Assembly: GCF_003284725.1 (NCBI RefSeq) | Contig: NZ_PGTO01000005.1 | Span: 1 to 64,000, forward strand | DNA: 64,000 bases | Origin: Paramagnetospirillum kuznetsovii | GTDB taxonomy: Bacteria; Pseudomonadota; Alphaproteobacteria; Rhodospirillales; Magnetospirillaceae | Direction: 5' to 3' | Shown here: one piece after another, positions 1 to 10,021 of the stretch | Position numbering within the stretch: the first letter of the stretch is position 1 | Layout: each line of letters starts with the position of its first letter | Notes under the pieces: generated by a model | What the model was told of the DNA's origin: nothing | Databases searched by the model: none | Seen by the model: the letters and a program-made list of their open reading frames with translations, nothing else | Made by a program: the position numbers and the translations under genes

Positions 1-1
1 C

Positions 2-64
2 TGGACCAAGACCGCAGAGGGCATCTTCGAAAAACTCTCCCGCTTGCCTGCATCTTCTGAATGA
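2..64 (+). pseudogene. C-terminal end of a transposase-like protein (cut by window edge)
   Basis: An open frame enters from the left edge and stops at 62-64. Its 20 visible residues begin WTKTAEGIFEKL and end RLPASSE. The W-T-K-(T/S)-A-(D/E) pattern near the C terminus resembles IS630-type transposases, from memory of the family only. Too little is visible to know whether the gene is intact. Confidence 0.35.
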
Positions 65-565
65 GTCAGTGCACTAGTCGTAGTGGCAAACGGGACTAGA
101 GGAGAAACAAAACTGCAGGCAATGTACCATTGATAGCAGCTCTGATGCGCGGCAGGCATCAATGGAAATCACTCATAAAAAAATAGATATAGGCGTCATT
201 TTGTACATCCGGACCTGCGGTACGGTGTATTCAACTATAGTTACTGACATCACTGTTGCTTCAAATGTCAGAATAAAAACGCGCGCATCATATGTGCCAT
301 CTGGGGCCATTTATATGGTGCCGGAATCCTGCAAGTCAGCGATGGTTGAGTTGGCGACCGGGAGTCCATGGAAGAAAGAATGTTCGCTAAAGTATATTGT
401 AGATAGTTGTAAAATTAAGTAAATCAATGTTATAATTCACCGCATTACAAAACAATGTGGCGCCATAAAATGATTGAATATGAAGTTACTTGTTGAGTAT
501 TGCAAATTGCTGTAGTGAAAGTGATCTGTAAATGTTAGTGCATTTTCAAATAAGGGATACGGCCA
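65..565. other. AT-rich intergenic stretch, no supported gene
   Basis: About 500 bases, AT-rich from roughly 160 onward, with no gene I can support. An ATG-initiated frame at 162-422 (86 codons) has no recognisable domain, no clear ribosome binding site and a cysteine-rich, non-protein-like composition. The stretch probably holds the promoter of the response regulator that starts at 566; an AAGGGA-type ribosome binding site sits just before that ATG. Confidence 0.5.
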
Positions 566-2116
566 ATGGAAGGACCGGTTCTTATTGTCGATGATGACGC
601 CAATTTGCTTTTGTCTCTGCGTCGCCAGCTTGTTGGTAAATTTAATCTGGTAACAGCCCAAGGCGGACCGGAAGCTATTGAGGTGGCACGAACAGCTCAA
701 GCGAGGAACGCGCCTTTTGCCGTCGTTGTCTGCGACATGCGGATGCCTGAAATGGATGGGCTTCAGACACTGGCCCACATTCACGAGATTTCGCCCCATA
801 CCGTCTTGTTGATGTTGACGGGAAATTCAGACCAGCAAACAACGATCAATGCCATCAACAGCGGCCATATTTTCAGGTTCTATAATAAACCATGTCCAAT
901 TCCGACTCTCGAAATAGGAATAAATGAAGCTATCACAAAATTCAAAATGCTTCAGGCCGAACACGAGATTCTGGAAAAGACCCTGGCTGGCAGTATCAAG
1001 GTTCTCATTGATCTCGTGTCTTCTACCAATCCAATTATATCAAGGCAGGCCAAACGGATACGTGATTATGTCAGGAAGCTGACGGTTGATGGCCAATTCC
1101 CATGTCACTGGCAGTTGGAAATTGCGTCGTCCCTTGCATTAATTGGGCAGTTATCGGTCCCGCTCGAATTGGTTCAAAAGCGGCACGCTGGCCGATCCCT
1201 GAGTGCGGAAGAACAGTCTACTTTGGACGGCGCCCCGGAAATTGCCCGCAACCTCGTTATCAATATTCCACGTTTGGGGAAGGTTGCCGAATCCATCTAC
1301 CTCCAGGATCGTGGATTTGACGGCAGCGGCTTTCCTGACGACGGCCCTGTTGGAGCGGGTATTCCTCGGGATGCGCGGATCCTCAAGGTGCTTAAAGACC
1401 TTAGCGAAGCCGTCGAAGTGGCCGGAGCGCCCGACAAAAACGCATTCGCTCTCTTAGAGGCTAAGAAGGCACAGTACGATCTGGAAATATTTGAGAAAAT
1501 CCGCCAATGCCTTGAAGTACCCCCGGCCGAAGAGAAAAAGCCTTTGGAGGATAATAGCAATCCGCCTGTCAGCGACATGGCGGCGGCGGATGAACACGCC
1601 GGTTCTTCCATGCCGACGCAGAAGGCCGCTATCCGCAATACAGCCATTAGCAGTTCTTCGCGCATGTCAGCGAACGGCCAGAAGGCCATGTCGTCCAGAA
1701 AGCGGCGGCGCTTTCGCATGCTCAGAACCGCCGCCGTTATAGCCATTTTCCTTGGCGCTGCAGGAGGGCTGGCATTCTTCTACTCCAACAAATCCTCACA
1801 GCCTCCCAACGACGCCAATGCGTCCGAATTGATCTCGCAAATGCAAATGGCTGCACAGGGGAATATCACTAGCGCGAGCAATGTTTACGGCGGAAAACTG
1901 TCGGCTAAGGACGGCAATATCCAAGTAGACGAAATTCCGCGCTCAGCCTGTATTCAGGTCAGCTGGAAGTTGATTAAGACCGGAATGCTTAGCATCAACG
2001 GCCTGGTTGCTCAGCGAGTGACCGGTGCGTCCATATCAAAACAGTGCGACTCTGCGAACGCGAATGTTTTAGCGTGGGCTCCCTATCAGGCCAACGAGAA
2101 AGCCGAGGAAGAATGA
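566..2116 (+). CDS. Response regulator: REC + degenerate HD-GYP + TM + pilin-like C-terminal domain
   Basis: 516 residues. A receiver domain fills residues 1-125 (acidic pocket D9-D11, phospho-acceptor D57 in VVVCDMRMP, K108 in YNKPCP). Residues 135-285 follow the HD-GYP layout but lack the HD metal ligands (ALIGQ where LHDIGK is expected), keeping only a GYP-like DGSGFP at 252-257, so c-di-GMP hydrolysis is unlikely. After a low-complexity linker a basic patch (RKRRRFR) precedes one membrane helix (386-406). The last 95 residues contain two cysteines (C462, C494) in IPRSACIQV and SKQCDSANANVLAW contexts reminiscent of the C-terminal part of type IVb or PilS-like pilins. The N-terminal two thirds is paralogous to the regulator at 4896-6053. 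A receiver fused to an exported pilin-like tail is unusual. The pilin resemblance is my inference. Confidence 0.75.
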   Translation: MEGPVLIVDDDANLLLSLRRQLVGKFNLVTAQGGPEAIEVARTAQARNAPFAVVVCDMRMPEMDGLQTLAHIHEISPHTVLLMLTGNSDQQTTINAINSGHIFRFYNKPCPIPTLEIGINEAITKFKMLQAEHEILEKTLAGSIKVLIDLVSSTNPIISRQAKRIRDYVRKLTVDGQFPCHWQLEIASSLALIGQLSVPLELVQKRHAGRSLSAEEQSTLDGAPEIARNLVINIPRLGKVAESIYLQDRGFDGSGFPDDGPVGAGIPRDARILKVLKDLSEAVEVAGAPDKNAFALLEAKKAQYDLEIFEKIRQCLEVPPAEEKKPLEDNSNPPVSDMAAADEHAGSSMPTQKAAIRNTAISSSSRMSANGQKAMSSRKRRRFRMLRTAAVIAIFLGAAGGLAFFYSNKSSQPPNDANASELISQMQMAAQGNITSASNVYGGKLSAKDGNIQVDEIPRSACIQVSWKLIKTGMLSINGLVAQRVTGASISKQCDSANANVLAWAPYQANEKAEEE

Positions 2117-2186
2117 ATGAGGGCAAGACTCCGTCTTCCAGGCTCATGACCCATTCACTCTGCGTCGGCTCCCTGGACCTGGAGAA

Positions 2187-4049
2187 CTATGCCACCGGAA
2201 GCCGGATTGTGAATACGGCTCCTTCCCCGTTCGCCCCCCCCACGACAATTTGGCCACCGTGCTTAACGACGACGACATCATAGCAAATGGCCAGCCCTTG
2301 ACCGGTACCCTTTCCCACGTCCTTGGTGGTGAAGAAGGGGTCAAAAATCCGGTCCTTGATGTCGTCCGGTATGCCGGTCCCATTGTCGGAAAAGCGGACT
2401 TCGATAAAATCCCCGGCACTAAACGTTTCGACAGTAATTTTGCCGGGCTTAGGTTTTCCTGATTCATCGATTGCATGTGCGGCATTGATGATAAGGTTCA
2501 AAAATACTTGATTTATTTCGCCTGGGTGACAATTAACTCTTGGCAGTTTGGGGTCAAGTTTGACATCAAGATTTGCGATATGTTTCCATGTATTCCGTGA
2601 AACCGTCACGGTGTTTTCTAAGGCTCGATTTATGTCGACCGCTGATTTCTGGGTCGTTCCTGGGTGGGAAAACTCCTTCATGGATAACACGATTCTTGAA
2701 ACCTGCGTCACTCCCTCCAGGGACTGGGAAATAGCAGGAGGCAGTTCATTCATCAAAAAGTCTAGATCGGCCTGATCAACGCGGTCGAAATATTCCCGAA
2801 TAAGCGGATCGCCGTTGGAGAAATGCTCCGAATTGCTAGCCAGTTTTCGCGCTTCGTCTAGAAGGGGGAGGATGTTTTTGGTGGCATCCTGAATGAAGTT
2901 GAGATTGTCGCCAATATACTGGATCGGGGTGTTTATCTCGTGCGCAATACCTGCCGCCAATTGTCCGACACTGGCTAGGCGAGATGCCTGCAGAGCCTCG
3001 CGCTGGGCTTCCTTGAGAGCCACGGTACGCTCGGTCACGAGACGCTCCAACTCGGCATGCTGATCTGCACGGATCCGTTCGTACTGGCGCCTCTGGGTTA
3101 GATCCCCGATGGTCGCCACCACCATGCTCAGGCCACCTGCCGAAACTCGACTGGCCGTGATTAATGCCGGAAACCGACTGGCATCAAATCGTGCAACCTC
3201 GATCTCCGCGCTTCCCCCCTCCACCATGGATTCAAGCGGAACCAGTTGATCAAAATGAGCTCCAATAGCCCTGCTGGCCGGAGCTCCAAAAATGCGTTCG
3301 GCGGCACGATTGAATGATTGGATTCTGCCTTGATCGTCCAACGTCAGGATAGCTTCCGTTGAATTATCGATGACCGCTTCCAGCCAGCGCTCACTTTGCC
3401 GAAGTGCGGTTTCACGGCTGCCGACTGCATGACGCATGATATCGAAGTTGCTGACCAACTTTCCTATCTCATCACCGGACGGGATGGGTAAGCTGACGTC
3501 GTAGTTGCCTTCGCTCAGAAGATGACTGGCTTTGGCCAAGTTCTTTATCGGCTGAATGACCGATTTATTTTGCTGCCACACCACAGCCAAGGTTCCAAAC
3601 AGCAAGATCAGTGCGACCATCAGTTCTAGTCGCCGTAAGACGCTGATGGCAGGAGCCACTAGGCTGTTTTCCTCTAGATCGACCGTTAGCATTCCCAATG
3701 ACCGCCCCACCCCTGCCAACGGAACGCTGAGCCGGGTCATCGCCTCAATCTGCTCGGCCTTCCCCAGGGGATAGAGTTGCTTTCCCGCTGGGGTCGTCAG
3801 AGTCAAAGATCGCCACCAGGGATGGTTTTGCTCAACTTCGGAGAGCGTCTCGTATATCTTGGCCAAATCGCTAACCAGAAGGTCTGGGACGATGGCCAAA
3901 CCAACCAGGGTCAGCGCGCGCTTCTCTCCATTCACTCGTTCCACCACCAGCATCTGCTTCAATGAGGCGAAGGCGAGGAAATGCATGACCGCAAGTACGC
4001 TGGCCGCGACAAGGAGAAGAGGAACGAGAAGCTTGACGCGAATATTCAT
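2187..4049 (-). CDS. Membrane sensor histidine kinase (sensor-HAMP-PAS-HisKA-HATPase)
   Basis: 620 residues. Membrane helices at about 8-28 and 142-160 flank a roughly 110-residue periplasmic domain. A HAMP linker (163-215), a PAS domain (222-325) and a kinase core follow. The phospho-accepting H370 lies in [14 protein letters not shown], a box shared with the haemerythrin kinase at 7303-9951. The ATPase domain has the N box (LNLIINAAHAI), DNGTGIPDD and GTGQGLAI. Its ATG overlaps the stop of the upstream PhnD-like gene by four bases (ATGA). An adjacent periplasmic binding protein suggests it presents a ligand to this kinase; that pairing is inferred from position. It is the last gene of the five-gene operon starting at 9951. 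Confidence 0.9.
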   Translation of the reverse strand: MNIRVKLLVPLLLVAASVLAVMHFLAFASLKQMLVVERVNGEKRALTLVGLAIVPDLLVSDLAKIYETLSEVEQNHPWWRSLTLTTPAGKQLYPLGKAEQIEAMTRLSVPLAGVGRSLGMLTVDLEENSLVAPAISVLRRLELMVALILLFGTLAVVWQQNKSVIQPIKNLAKASHLLSEGNYDVSLPIPSGDEIGKLVSNFDIMRHAVGSRETALRQSERWLEAVIDNSTEAILTLDDQGRIQSFNRAAERIFGAPASRAIGAHFDQLVPLESMVEGGSAEIEVARFDASRFPALITASRVSAGGLSMVVATIGDLTQRRQYERIRADQHAELERLVTERTVALKEAQREALQASRLASVGQLAAGIAHEINTPIQYIGDNLNFIQDATKNILPLLDEARKLASNSEHFSNGDPLIREYFDRVDQADLDFLMNELPPAISQSLEGVTQVSRIVLSMKEFSHPGTTQKSAVDINRALENTVTVSRNTWKHIANLDVKLDPKLPRVNCHPGEINQVFLNLIINAAHAIDESGKPKPGKITVETFSAGDFIEVRFSDNGTGIPDDIKDRIFDPFFTTKDVGKGTGQGLAICYDVVVVKHGGQIVVGGANGEGAVFTIRLPVA

Positions 4050-4882
4050 TGGTCGACGTAAAACGCCTCCAGCCCAAGATGGCGCAAGGTCTCATACTCC
4101 TGATCGCTGGCGGGCCCGACCGACTTGATCGGGACCTCGGCAAGAAGCCTCAGCCCCTGACGGTCTCGTCCGAGTTCCAGCAATGCCTGCTGGATACGAA
4201 CGACAGCTGCGGCAGGAACTCGCGAGTGAGCCGCCAGTGGGTGCGGCGGAAAGCGTTCGGTTTCGTGAATGATGGTTAAGCCATCTCGGATTTCCGGCTT
4301 TAGCTGATCGAAGGTCACGCGGATACCTCCCGCCGCATCCGTCTGGCCCAGTAAGACGTTTAAATAGGCCGAATCATGCGACTTCACATAGACCTCGGAG
4401 ATCTTAATATGAAACTTGCGGATGAATTCGGCACGTGGGATCAACGAAGCTCCCATGGCATTGGGCGCGGGGAACGCGACCTTCCGGCCGTCTAGCATCG
4501 CAACGTTGGTCAGGCCAGAGCCTTTCGCCACAACAACGACGCCATAAAGATCGTTTTCCACGTCGCGGACGATGGCCTGATATCCCTGACGGCGATGGGC
4601 GACCACGTAGTGATAGGGATTCATGTAGGCGAAGTCATAAGCCCCGGCATTTAGAGCTTTTTCAAAGGCCGGAATGGTCGGTTCCATCACCAGCTGAAAG
4701 CGAAAGCCCGTCATGGGCTCAAGCCGTTCGATAATTGGACGCCAAATGGCCTCAATTCGCCGATGATCGAACTGGGGTACGACCGAGATAGTGTATGTCG
4801 GCGCATCACCAGCCCCACCCTCTGAGCACCAGACCGTCATAGCGAACATCAAGATGGCAATTGCCTTACGACAACCCGGCAT
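4046..4882 (-). CDS. PhnD/SsuA-type periplasmic substrate-binding protein
   Basis: About 278 residues with an N-terminal signal peptide (MPGCRKAIAILMFAMTVW), then a type 2 periplasmic-binding fold of the PhnD class: ISVVPQFDHRR, the YDFAYMNPYHYV strand-helix motif and GRKVAFPAPNAMGASL. I chose the ATG at 4882 over an upstream frame start because GGGAGAG lies seven bases before it and it leaves a short gap after the preceding gene. No ABC permease or ATPase is nearby, so a sensory role with the downstream kinase (2187-4049) is more likely than transport. The ligand is unknown; family members bind phosphonate, phosphite or other oxyanions. Confidence 0.85.
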   Translation of the reverse strand: MPGCRKAIAILMFAMTVWCSEGGAGDAPTYTISVVPQFDHRRIEAIWRPIIERLEPMTGFRFQLVMEPTIPAFEKALNAGAYDFAYMNPYHYVVAHRRQGYQAIVRDVENDLYGVVVVAKGSGLTNVAMLDGRKVAFPAPNAMGASLIPRAEFIRKFHIKISEVYVKSHDSAYLNVLLGQTDAAGGIRVTFDQLKPEIRDGLTIIHETERFPPHPLAAHSRVPAAAVVRIQQALLELGRDRQGLRLLAEVPIKSVGPASDQEYETLRHLGLEAFYVDQ

Positions 4883-4895
4883 AACTCTCTCCCGA

Positions 4896-6053
4896 TTATT
4901 TTGCCCTGGGCCTCGAGGCAAAGCGGCGCACCATGATGGGCTCTTTCAGCCGCGCCATGCTGTTGATGTTCTGTAGTCTGAGAAACAGCAAATCACTGAT
5001 GGTTTCTCCGGCGGCGAGCACCAGTCGTCCGCTCTCCAGCGTTAAGTCACTCACCAAGATATCACCAGCGCAAATGCCTGATGCTGGAACAGCAACGCGA
5101 ATTTCGGCCCCGTCATCAGAGTGACCGCCAGGGGTTAAAAGACAGGCCCCAACTGCGGCAAGAACAGCGAGATCATATCCGCCCTCCTTTTCGAGTGCGA
5201 CAAGAGCCTCTTTGGACGGATTAGCTCCAGCGATTCGATCCAAATTGAGCAGTACTTTGAGAATTCGCCCCGGCAGAGTGGCCAGGGAACGTTGATCAAA
5301 ATCACGCTCGCCCCCAGCAGAGAATTGCACTGCCCGAGCGACCGGCTCAAGGCGAGGGACCTTCTTGATAAGGGTCGCTCCGACGGCAGGAATGCTGCTG
5401 ATCATCTCCTGTTCCATCGCGGAAAGATGCTGCCCCGCATGGTGTCGGGCAATCACTTCCGGAGGAACGGCAATAGCCCCCAGTTGTGACAGCTCCGCTG
5501 CCATTTCCACAACCCACGGATCACCAAGCTTCATATGACGCGCAATCTCTACAGCCCAGCCGTGGATTCGTCGGGAGCGGTGGAAAATATCCGGGGCCAC
5601 AAGCGACAGAACATCACTCAGTAAGGAAATGCTGCCTGCCAAGGTTCCTTCCAGAAGAGCTCGCTCGCCCTGAATTAACTGGTGCTGACGGAGAGCGGCT
5701 TCGATGCCGTCGGTAAGCGTCGCCATAGGGCATGGCTTGTTGAAGAAACGAAAAATCTTCCCGTCATTGATGGCATTGATAGCTGTCTTTTGGTCCGCGT
5801 TGCCGGTCAGCATGATCCGAACCGTATCTGGCGATATCTCCTGAAGCCGACGGAGGACCTCAACACCGTCCATGCCGGGCATGCGCATGTCGCATACGAC
5901 AACGGCGAAAGGCCCGGCACTGTCCGCGAGCCTCAATGCCTCGGCGCCGCCTTCTGCAGTCAGCAGATCAAACTTCTGCCCGAGGTGGCGGCGCAATCCC
6001 GCCAGGAGATTGACGTCATCGTCGACGACCAAAATCTTTTCAACCTGCTTCAT
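4896..6053 (-). CDS. Response regulator: REC + degenerate HD-GYP-like domain
   Basis: 385 residues. The receiver (1-125) has D10-D12, phospho-acceptor D55 and the conserved lysine in FFNKPCP. The middle aligns with HD-GYP architecture (SRRIHGWAVEIARHM, AVPPEVIARHHAG, SAMEQEMI), but the HD dyad is replaced (ELSQLGAIAV) and the HHE/GYP segment is missing (AVQFSAGGERD), so it is probably not a phosphodiesterase. The C-terminal 60 residues form the beta-rich tail seen in such regulators (GDILVSDLTLESGRLVLAAGE). The ATG at 6053 overlaps the previous stop as ATGA, implying translational coupling. Closest relative in the window: 566-2116. Confidence 0.85.
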   Translation of the reverse strand: MKQVEKILVVDDDVNLLAGLRRHLGQKFDLLTAEGGAEALRLADSAGPFAVVVCDMRMPGMDGVEVLRRLQEISPDTVRIMLTGNADQKTAINAINDGKIFRFFNKPCPMATLTDGIEAALRQHQLIQGERALLEGTLAGSISLLSDVLSLVAPDIFHRSRRIHGWAVEIARHMKLGDPWVVEMAAELSQLGAIAVPPEVIARHHAGQHLSAMEQEMISSIPAVGATLIKKVPRLEPVARAVQFSAGGERDFDQRSLATLPGRILKVLLNLDRIAGANPSKEALVALEKEGGYDLAVLAAVGACLLTPGGHSDDGAEIRVAVPASGICAGDILVSDLTLESGRLVLAAGETISDLLFLRLQNINSMARLKEPIMVRRFASRPRAK

Positions 6054-7285
6054 GACTCGTACTCCACACGTGCCCGCTCGGCGACCTCGAGCCAATCCTC
6101 AACTCTGGAGATTGCTCCAGTTTTTTGCAAAAACACTATATCCAGCCCATTGATCCATTCGGCTTTTCCCGCTTCATCTGCGGGAGAAGGTTTCACCAGA
6201 TGCTGGGCCGCATGCACGGCGGTAATGGCCCCCATCGTGTGGGGTGAGAAGAATTCGCAGCGACTTGGTTCGTGATGAAAAAGTACCGCCTCAACCACCG
6301 GATCCGTGAACCCCCACAGCCCCAGAAGTGCCGCCCCCAATTCGGCATGACATGCTCCCAAGGCGTTCCGTTCAGCCGCGACGATGCCGCCGCCTGAGCG
6401 GTCCAACGTGGTACGTAGCTCGGCCATTGGAACCGGGCATTTGGCAAATAAAAGCAGGGATCCAACATGGGATAGCATCCCGGCGCATTGAATGAGATCA
6501 ATTTCATGCGGGTCAAGGCGGTCGCTTTCAGCGATCCTGCGAGCCAAAAGCCCGATCTGCAGGCTTCTTTTTTGCAATTGCTTGACGGCAAGGCAGTCGA
6601 TACCGGTACAACTGAACGACTCGAACACGGTCCCGAGGACGCTCAAAGTTCGAACCATTTCGAAACCAAGTAACTTCACGGCCTGCATTACATCCGAAAT
6701 GGATGACGGCAGATAGAAAAATCCGGAATTGGTCAGCTTAAGCAAATTGACTGTCAGTCCAGTGTCCGATGAGATAATTCGTGCGACTTCAGCAGTGGAC
6801 CCTTCTTGAGATTGCAGCGCACTTAACAAGTCAGTTAAAGCTTTTGGGAGGGCAGGAATGGATGTCGCCCCCCCAACTAAAGCCATCAAATCAGCTGATC
6901 GAATAATCTGACGCACGCCCAATGAGCGTCTGATTGCCTCGGCCAGGGCATGAGGGGGGCAGGGTTTGACAAAGTACTGATGTGCCGGGCCAATGGTACG
7001 AAAGATAGCTTCGCGCTCAGAAAAGCCGGATAAAATTATTCGGACTGCTTCGGGCTGTATCGTTCTGACACGATCCAACAGTGTTGCCCCATCCATCCCA
7101 GGCATGCGCATATCGCTGACCACGACAGCCACTTGCTCCCGTGCAAGAATTTCGAGAGCTTCTGCGCCACTGGCGGCGAACACCTGGTTCCATTCATTGC
7201 GTTGGCCATAAAGGCTTCTGCGTAGGCCGTCCAAGACGCTTTTCTCGTCATCGACAAACAGAACGGTGGGAAGGGAGGTGCTCAT
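6050..7285 (-). CDS. Response regulator: REC + HDOD domain
   Basis: 411 residues. The receiver domain has D12-D13 and phospho-acceptor D58 in VVVSDMRMPGMDG, with lysine in FVKPCPPHAL. From about 145 to 345 is an HDOD output domain (SIPALPKALTDLLSALQ, SSDTGLTVNLLKLTNSGFF, VKLLGFEMVRTL), a non-catalytic HD relative used in signalling scaffolds. The ATG at 7285 is preferred to an upstream TTG because AAGGATAAGG precedes it. It lies 17 bases after the haemerythrin kinase and overlaps the next gene by four bases. Confidence 0.88.
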   Translation of the reverse strand: MSTSLPTVLFVDDEKSVLDGLRRSLYGQRNEWNQVFAASGAEALEILAREQVAVVVSDMRMPGMDGATLLDRVRTIQPEAVRIILSGFSEREAIFRTIGPAHQYFVKPCPPHALAEAIRRSLGVRQIIRSADLMALVGGATSIPALPKALTDLLSALQSQEGSTAEVARIISSDTGLTVNLLKLTNSGFFYLPSSISDVMQAVKLLGFEMVRTLSVLGTVFESFSCTGIDCLAVKQLQKRSLQIGLLARRIAESDRLDPHEIDLIQCAGMLSHVGSLLLFAKCPVPMAELRTTLDRSGGGIVAAERNALGACHAELGAALLGLWGFTDPVVEAVLFHHEPSRCEFFSPHTMGAITAVHAAQHLVKPSPADEAGKAEWINGLDIVFLQKTGAISRVEDWLEVAERARVEYES

Positions 7286-7302
7286 GAACCTTATCCTTAC
7301 GA

Positions 7303-9951
7303 TCAAACAGCGTCTTCAAACGAGGCCGCGGGTATTTCAAGAGGCAGGCGGATACGGAAGCACGCACCTGACCCGGGTTCGGATTCTGCGGTGATCTGGC
7401 CGCCATGGCGATGAATAATCGCTTTGGTAATCGCCAGTCCTTGCCCTGTTCCCTGGCCTGGAGCTTTCGTGGTGAAAAACAACTCAAAGATCTGCTTGAG
7501 ATTTTCCGGCTCGATCCCGGCTCCAGAATCCCTGACGGTTAATTCGACGCCATCACCCAAACTCTGCGTCTTCACTTCGATCCGACCGAGAGATGAAGAG
7601 CCAAGTTCCGCGATGGCATGCGTGGCGTTAACCAGCAGATTAACGAGCACTTGGTTGATCTCGCCTTCGATAGCGGAAATTTTCGGCAGGTCAGGGTCTA
7701 AGTCGAATTCCAAATCCGCCACATATTTCCATTGATTTCGGGTGACAGTGGCAACCACGTCAATCAGGTGATTGAGATCGATGGGATGTGGCAGTTTGGA
7801 ACTGGGATATGAGAATTCCTTGATGGCCTGAACGATCTTGGAGATGCGAAGTGTCCCGTCCTGGGCCTGGGCCGCGGCAGCGGGCAACTCCGCCTTGAGA
7901 AAGTCGAGGTCAAGGCTGTCCAAATTTTTTTTCACGCCGACCAAATCGCCTTCCATTGATTTTACAGCCTTCACGCTCTCGGCCAGATCAAGGAGGCTGG
8001 AAATTCCGTCATTCATAAAGGCGATATTGTCAGTGACATATTGGGTCGGGGTATTGATCTCATGAGCAATGCCGCCGGCAAGGGTGCCAAGGGCTTCCAT
8101 TCTGTCGGACTCCGCGATCCGCTCGATCATGGCCGCCCGCTCTTGCTCGGCTATGATCCGGTCGGTGATGTCCTGAAGCGTCATGACGATCATCGCGGGG
8201 GCGGTGGGTTCGCTGTTGACCTCGCCAAGGACATGGAGTGTCCGCACACCGATCCGCAATTCAAGGTCAAAGCATGATCCCGATTTGCCCGAAAGCAATC
8301 CCACAAGCTGGGCCCTATCGTCGGAGGTGACATTCGAAAAAACGTCTTCTTCCGAACCTGACTTCAAAGTTGGATCGATACCCAGCATGTCCTGGGTGCC
8401 CTCGCCAAGCGAATAGATACCGCTGATGGTGTTCAACTCAATGAACCCCAGCCTCGCGATGCGGTGTGCCTCGCTCAGTTGCTGCTTTGACTTAGCGATT
8501 TCCCTGACTAACTGGGCCGAGTTGTTGGCCTTCTTGGTCAGGCCGAATAGCCTCCACAACAACCAGACCGAACCGGCCGACAACAGTAAAAATGCCGCGA
8601 CGATGACAACGGCTTTGGCGACATCTGAGCGCCATCGGGCAAGGTAATCGTCTGTTCCCATCCCAACGACGAGATGAAACGGTGCAGCCGACAGGCGGCG
8701 ATAGGCGTTGAGCCGCTCGATCCCGTCGCCGGTATGTTGGGTATGAAAAGACCTAGCCCGATCGCCCGAGGCGATAGCCTGTCCCAATTCGTCTGAAAAA
8801 ACCTTGGTGCCGATCTGCTGGGATGGCGACAAACTGGCTGGATACCGGGTGATCAAACCCGTATCACCATCGCGCAACAAGGCGACACCATTCGGCCCGA
8901 GATTAGCCGCCGACAGCAGATTGTTAAAATAATCGATGGGGATTGTCGCGGATATAATACCCGCGAAGCTGCCGTCCGGGTTGTTGTAGCGCCGAGATAG
9001 CGAGATGCCCCATTCATGGCCGATGCGCGTCAATATGGGGTTACTGACAAAAAGTCCAGAACGCTTATTTTCTCGATGCACAATGAAGTGGTCGCGATCA
9101 GAAATGGATGTTGATTCAGGGGAGGAGGTGCCGGAACTATACAAGATGGTGCCATGCTCATCAGTTACGCGAAAATTGGCCAAACCCGAAAGCCATGATT
9201 TTCGGTTATCCAGGAACTTATTGGCCTCCCTGGCCTCTATGCGTCCGTTTACACTATGCCCATGCTCCAGCCAGTCCTCGACCTCATGGAGGACCAGGTC
9301 AATTTTACTGACAGATTCCGAAATGTTGTGATCCAGCAGAAGAGCCGTGCTTTCCACCGTGGCGCGGATCTCTCTTTCCTGAAGATTCCTCGTGGCGTTC
9401 AGCCCATAGGAGAGCAGACCAACAACGATGATATCCACCGCCATCGTAATCAGGATTAGAGCCGCCATGACCGAGCGCGACAACGTCACACTGGCTGCAA
9501 TGCGCTGTCGCCAGCTTGGCGACGATTTCGCAATCTCGCCCCCGCCCTCTTTTTCTGCGACAAAACGGGCATAGTCCTTGTCGCTGTTCTCAATATGGGC
9601 GCATAGCCAATTGCTGATGAAATCGAGTTCGTTGATCTCCATTTCACGCTTGTCATTGCTCACGGCGCTGGCGACTAGGGTGTCTAGCTGCAAAAGCAGC
9701 TTTTGATGTTCAAGAACATGCTCGTTGAACCGCGGATACCCCCATTGCTCTAAGAGGGACTCCTCGTGGCGGAGGTGATTTCGCATCGTCTCGGACACAC
9801 GATGAATGGCCGCAACGATGGCTTGCTTGTCACTGCCCCGTTCCGTAGCCGCCCAGAGATCATTAAGGACGCCAAACAATGCCTGATGTTCGACATCAAT
9901 TTCTGGAATATGAACGCTGTATCGGGGGGCCCATTGGAGAAGAGCCATCAT
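7303..9951 (-). CDS. Haemerythrin-domain sensor histidine kinase with periplasmic sensor region
   Basis: 882 residues. The N-terminal 135 residues are a bacteriohaemerythrin with all seven di-iron ligands visible: H22, H59, E63, H78, H82, H119, D124. After it come a membrane helix (about 160-185), a large extracytoplasmic region resembling a dCache sensor ([20 protein letters not shown]), a second helix (about 445-465), a PAS-like segment and a kinase core ([49 protein letters not shown]). It can therefore sense a cytoplasmic di-iron state (oxygen, NO or redox) and an external ligand. First gene of a coupled operon; the palindrome at 10022-10036 lies about 70 bases upstream. A second ATG follows the first directly. 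Confidence 0.92.
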   Translation of the reverse strand: MMALLQWAPRYSVHIPEIDVEHQALFGVLNDLWAATERGSDKQAIVAAIHRVSETMRNHLRHEESLLEQWGYPRFNEHVLEHQKLLLQLDTLVASAVSNDKREMEINELDFISNWLCAHIENSDKDYARFVAEKEGGGEIAKSSPSWRQRIAASVTLSRSVMAALILITMAVDIIVVGLLSYGLNATRNLQEREIRATVESTALLLDHNISESVSKIDLVLHEVEDWLEHGHSVNGRIEAREANKFLDNRKSWLSGLANFRVTDEHGTILYSSGTSSPESTSISDRDHFIVHRENKRSGLFVSNPILTRIGHEWGISLSRRYNNPDGSFAGIISATIPIDYFNNLLSAANLGPNGVALLRDGDTGLITRYPASLSPSQQIGTKVFSDELGQAIASGDRARSFHTQHTGDGIERLNAYRRLSAAPFHLVVGMGTDDYLARWRSDVAKAVVIVAAFLLLSAGSVWLLWRLFGLTKKANNSAQLVREIAKSKQQLSEAHRIARLGFIELNTISGIYSLGEGTQDMLGIDPTLKSGSEEDVFSNVTSDDRAQLVGLLSGKSGSCFDLELRIGVRTLHVLGEVNSEPTAPAMIVMTLQDITDRIIAEQERAAMIERIAESDRMEALGTLAGGIAHEINTPTQYVTDNIAFMNDGISSLLDLAESVKAVKSMEGDLVGVKKNLDSLDLDFLKAELPAAAAQAQDGTLRISKIVQAIKEFSYPSSKLPHPIDLNHLIDVVATVTRNQWKYVADLEFDLDPDLPKISAIEGEINQVLVNLLVNATHAIAELGSSSLGRIEVKTQSLGDGVELTVRDSGAGIEPENLKQIFELFFTTKAPGQGTGQGLAITKAIIHRHGGQITAESEPGSGACFRIRLPLEIPAASFEDAV

Positions 9952-10021
9952 TGCTGTCCTCAGAAATTATTAAATCTTCCATTGCTTTGGGCTGAAAGTG
10001 AACGGCTTCCAATGATCCAGC

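Noticed and set aside
162..422. 86-codon frame in the AT-rich left flank
   Set aside because: No ribosome binding site, no domain, unusual composition; chance frame more likely.
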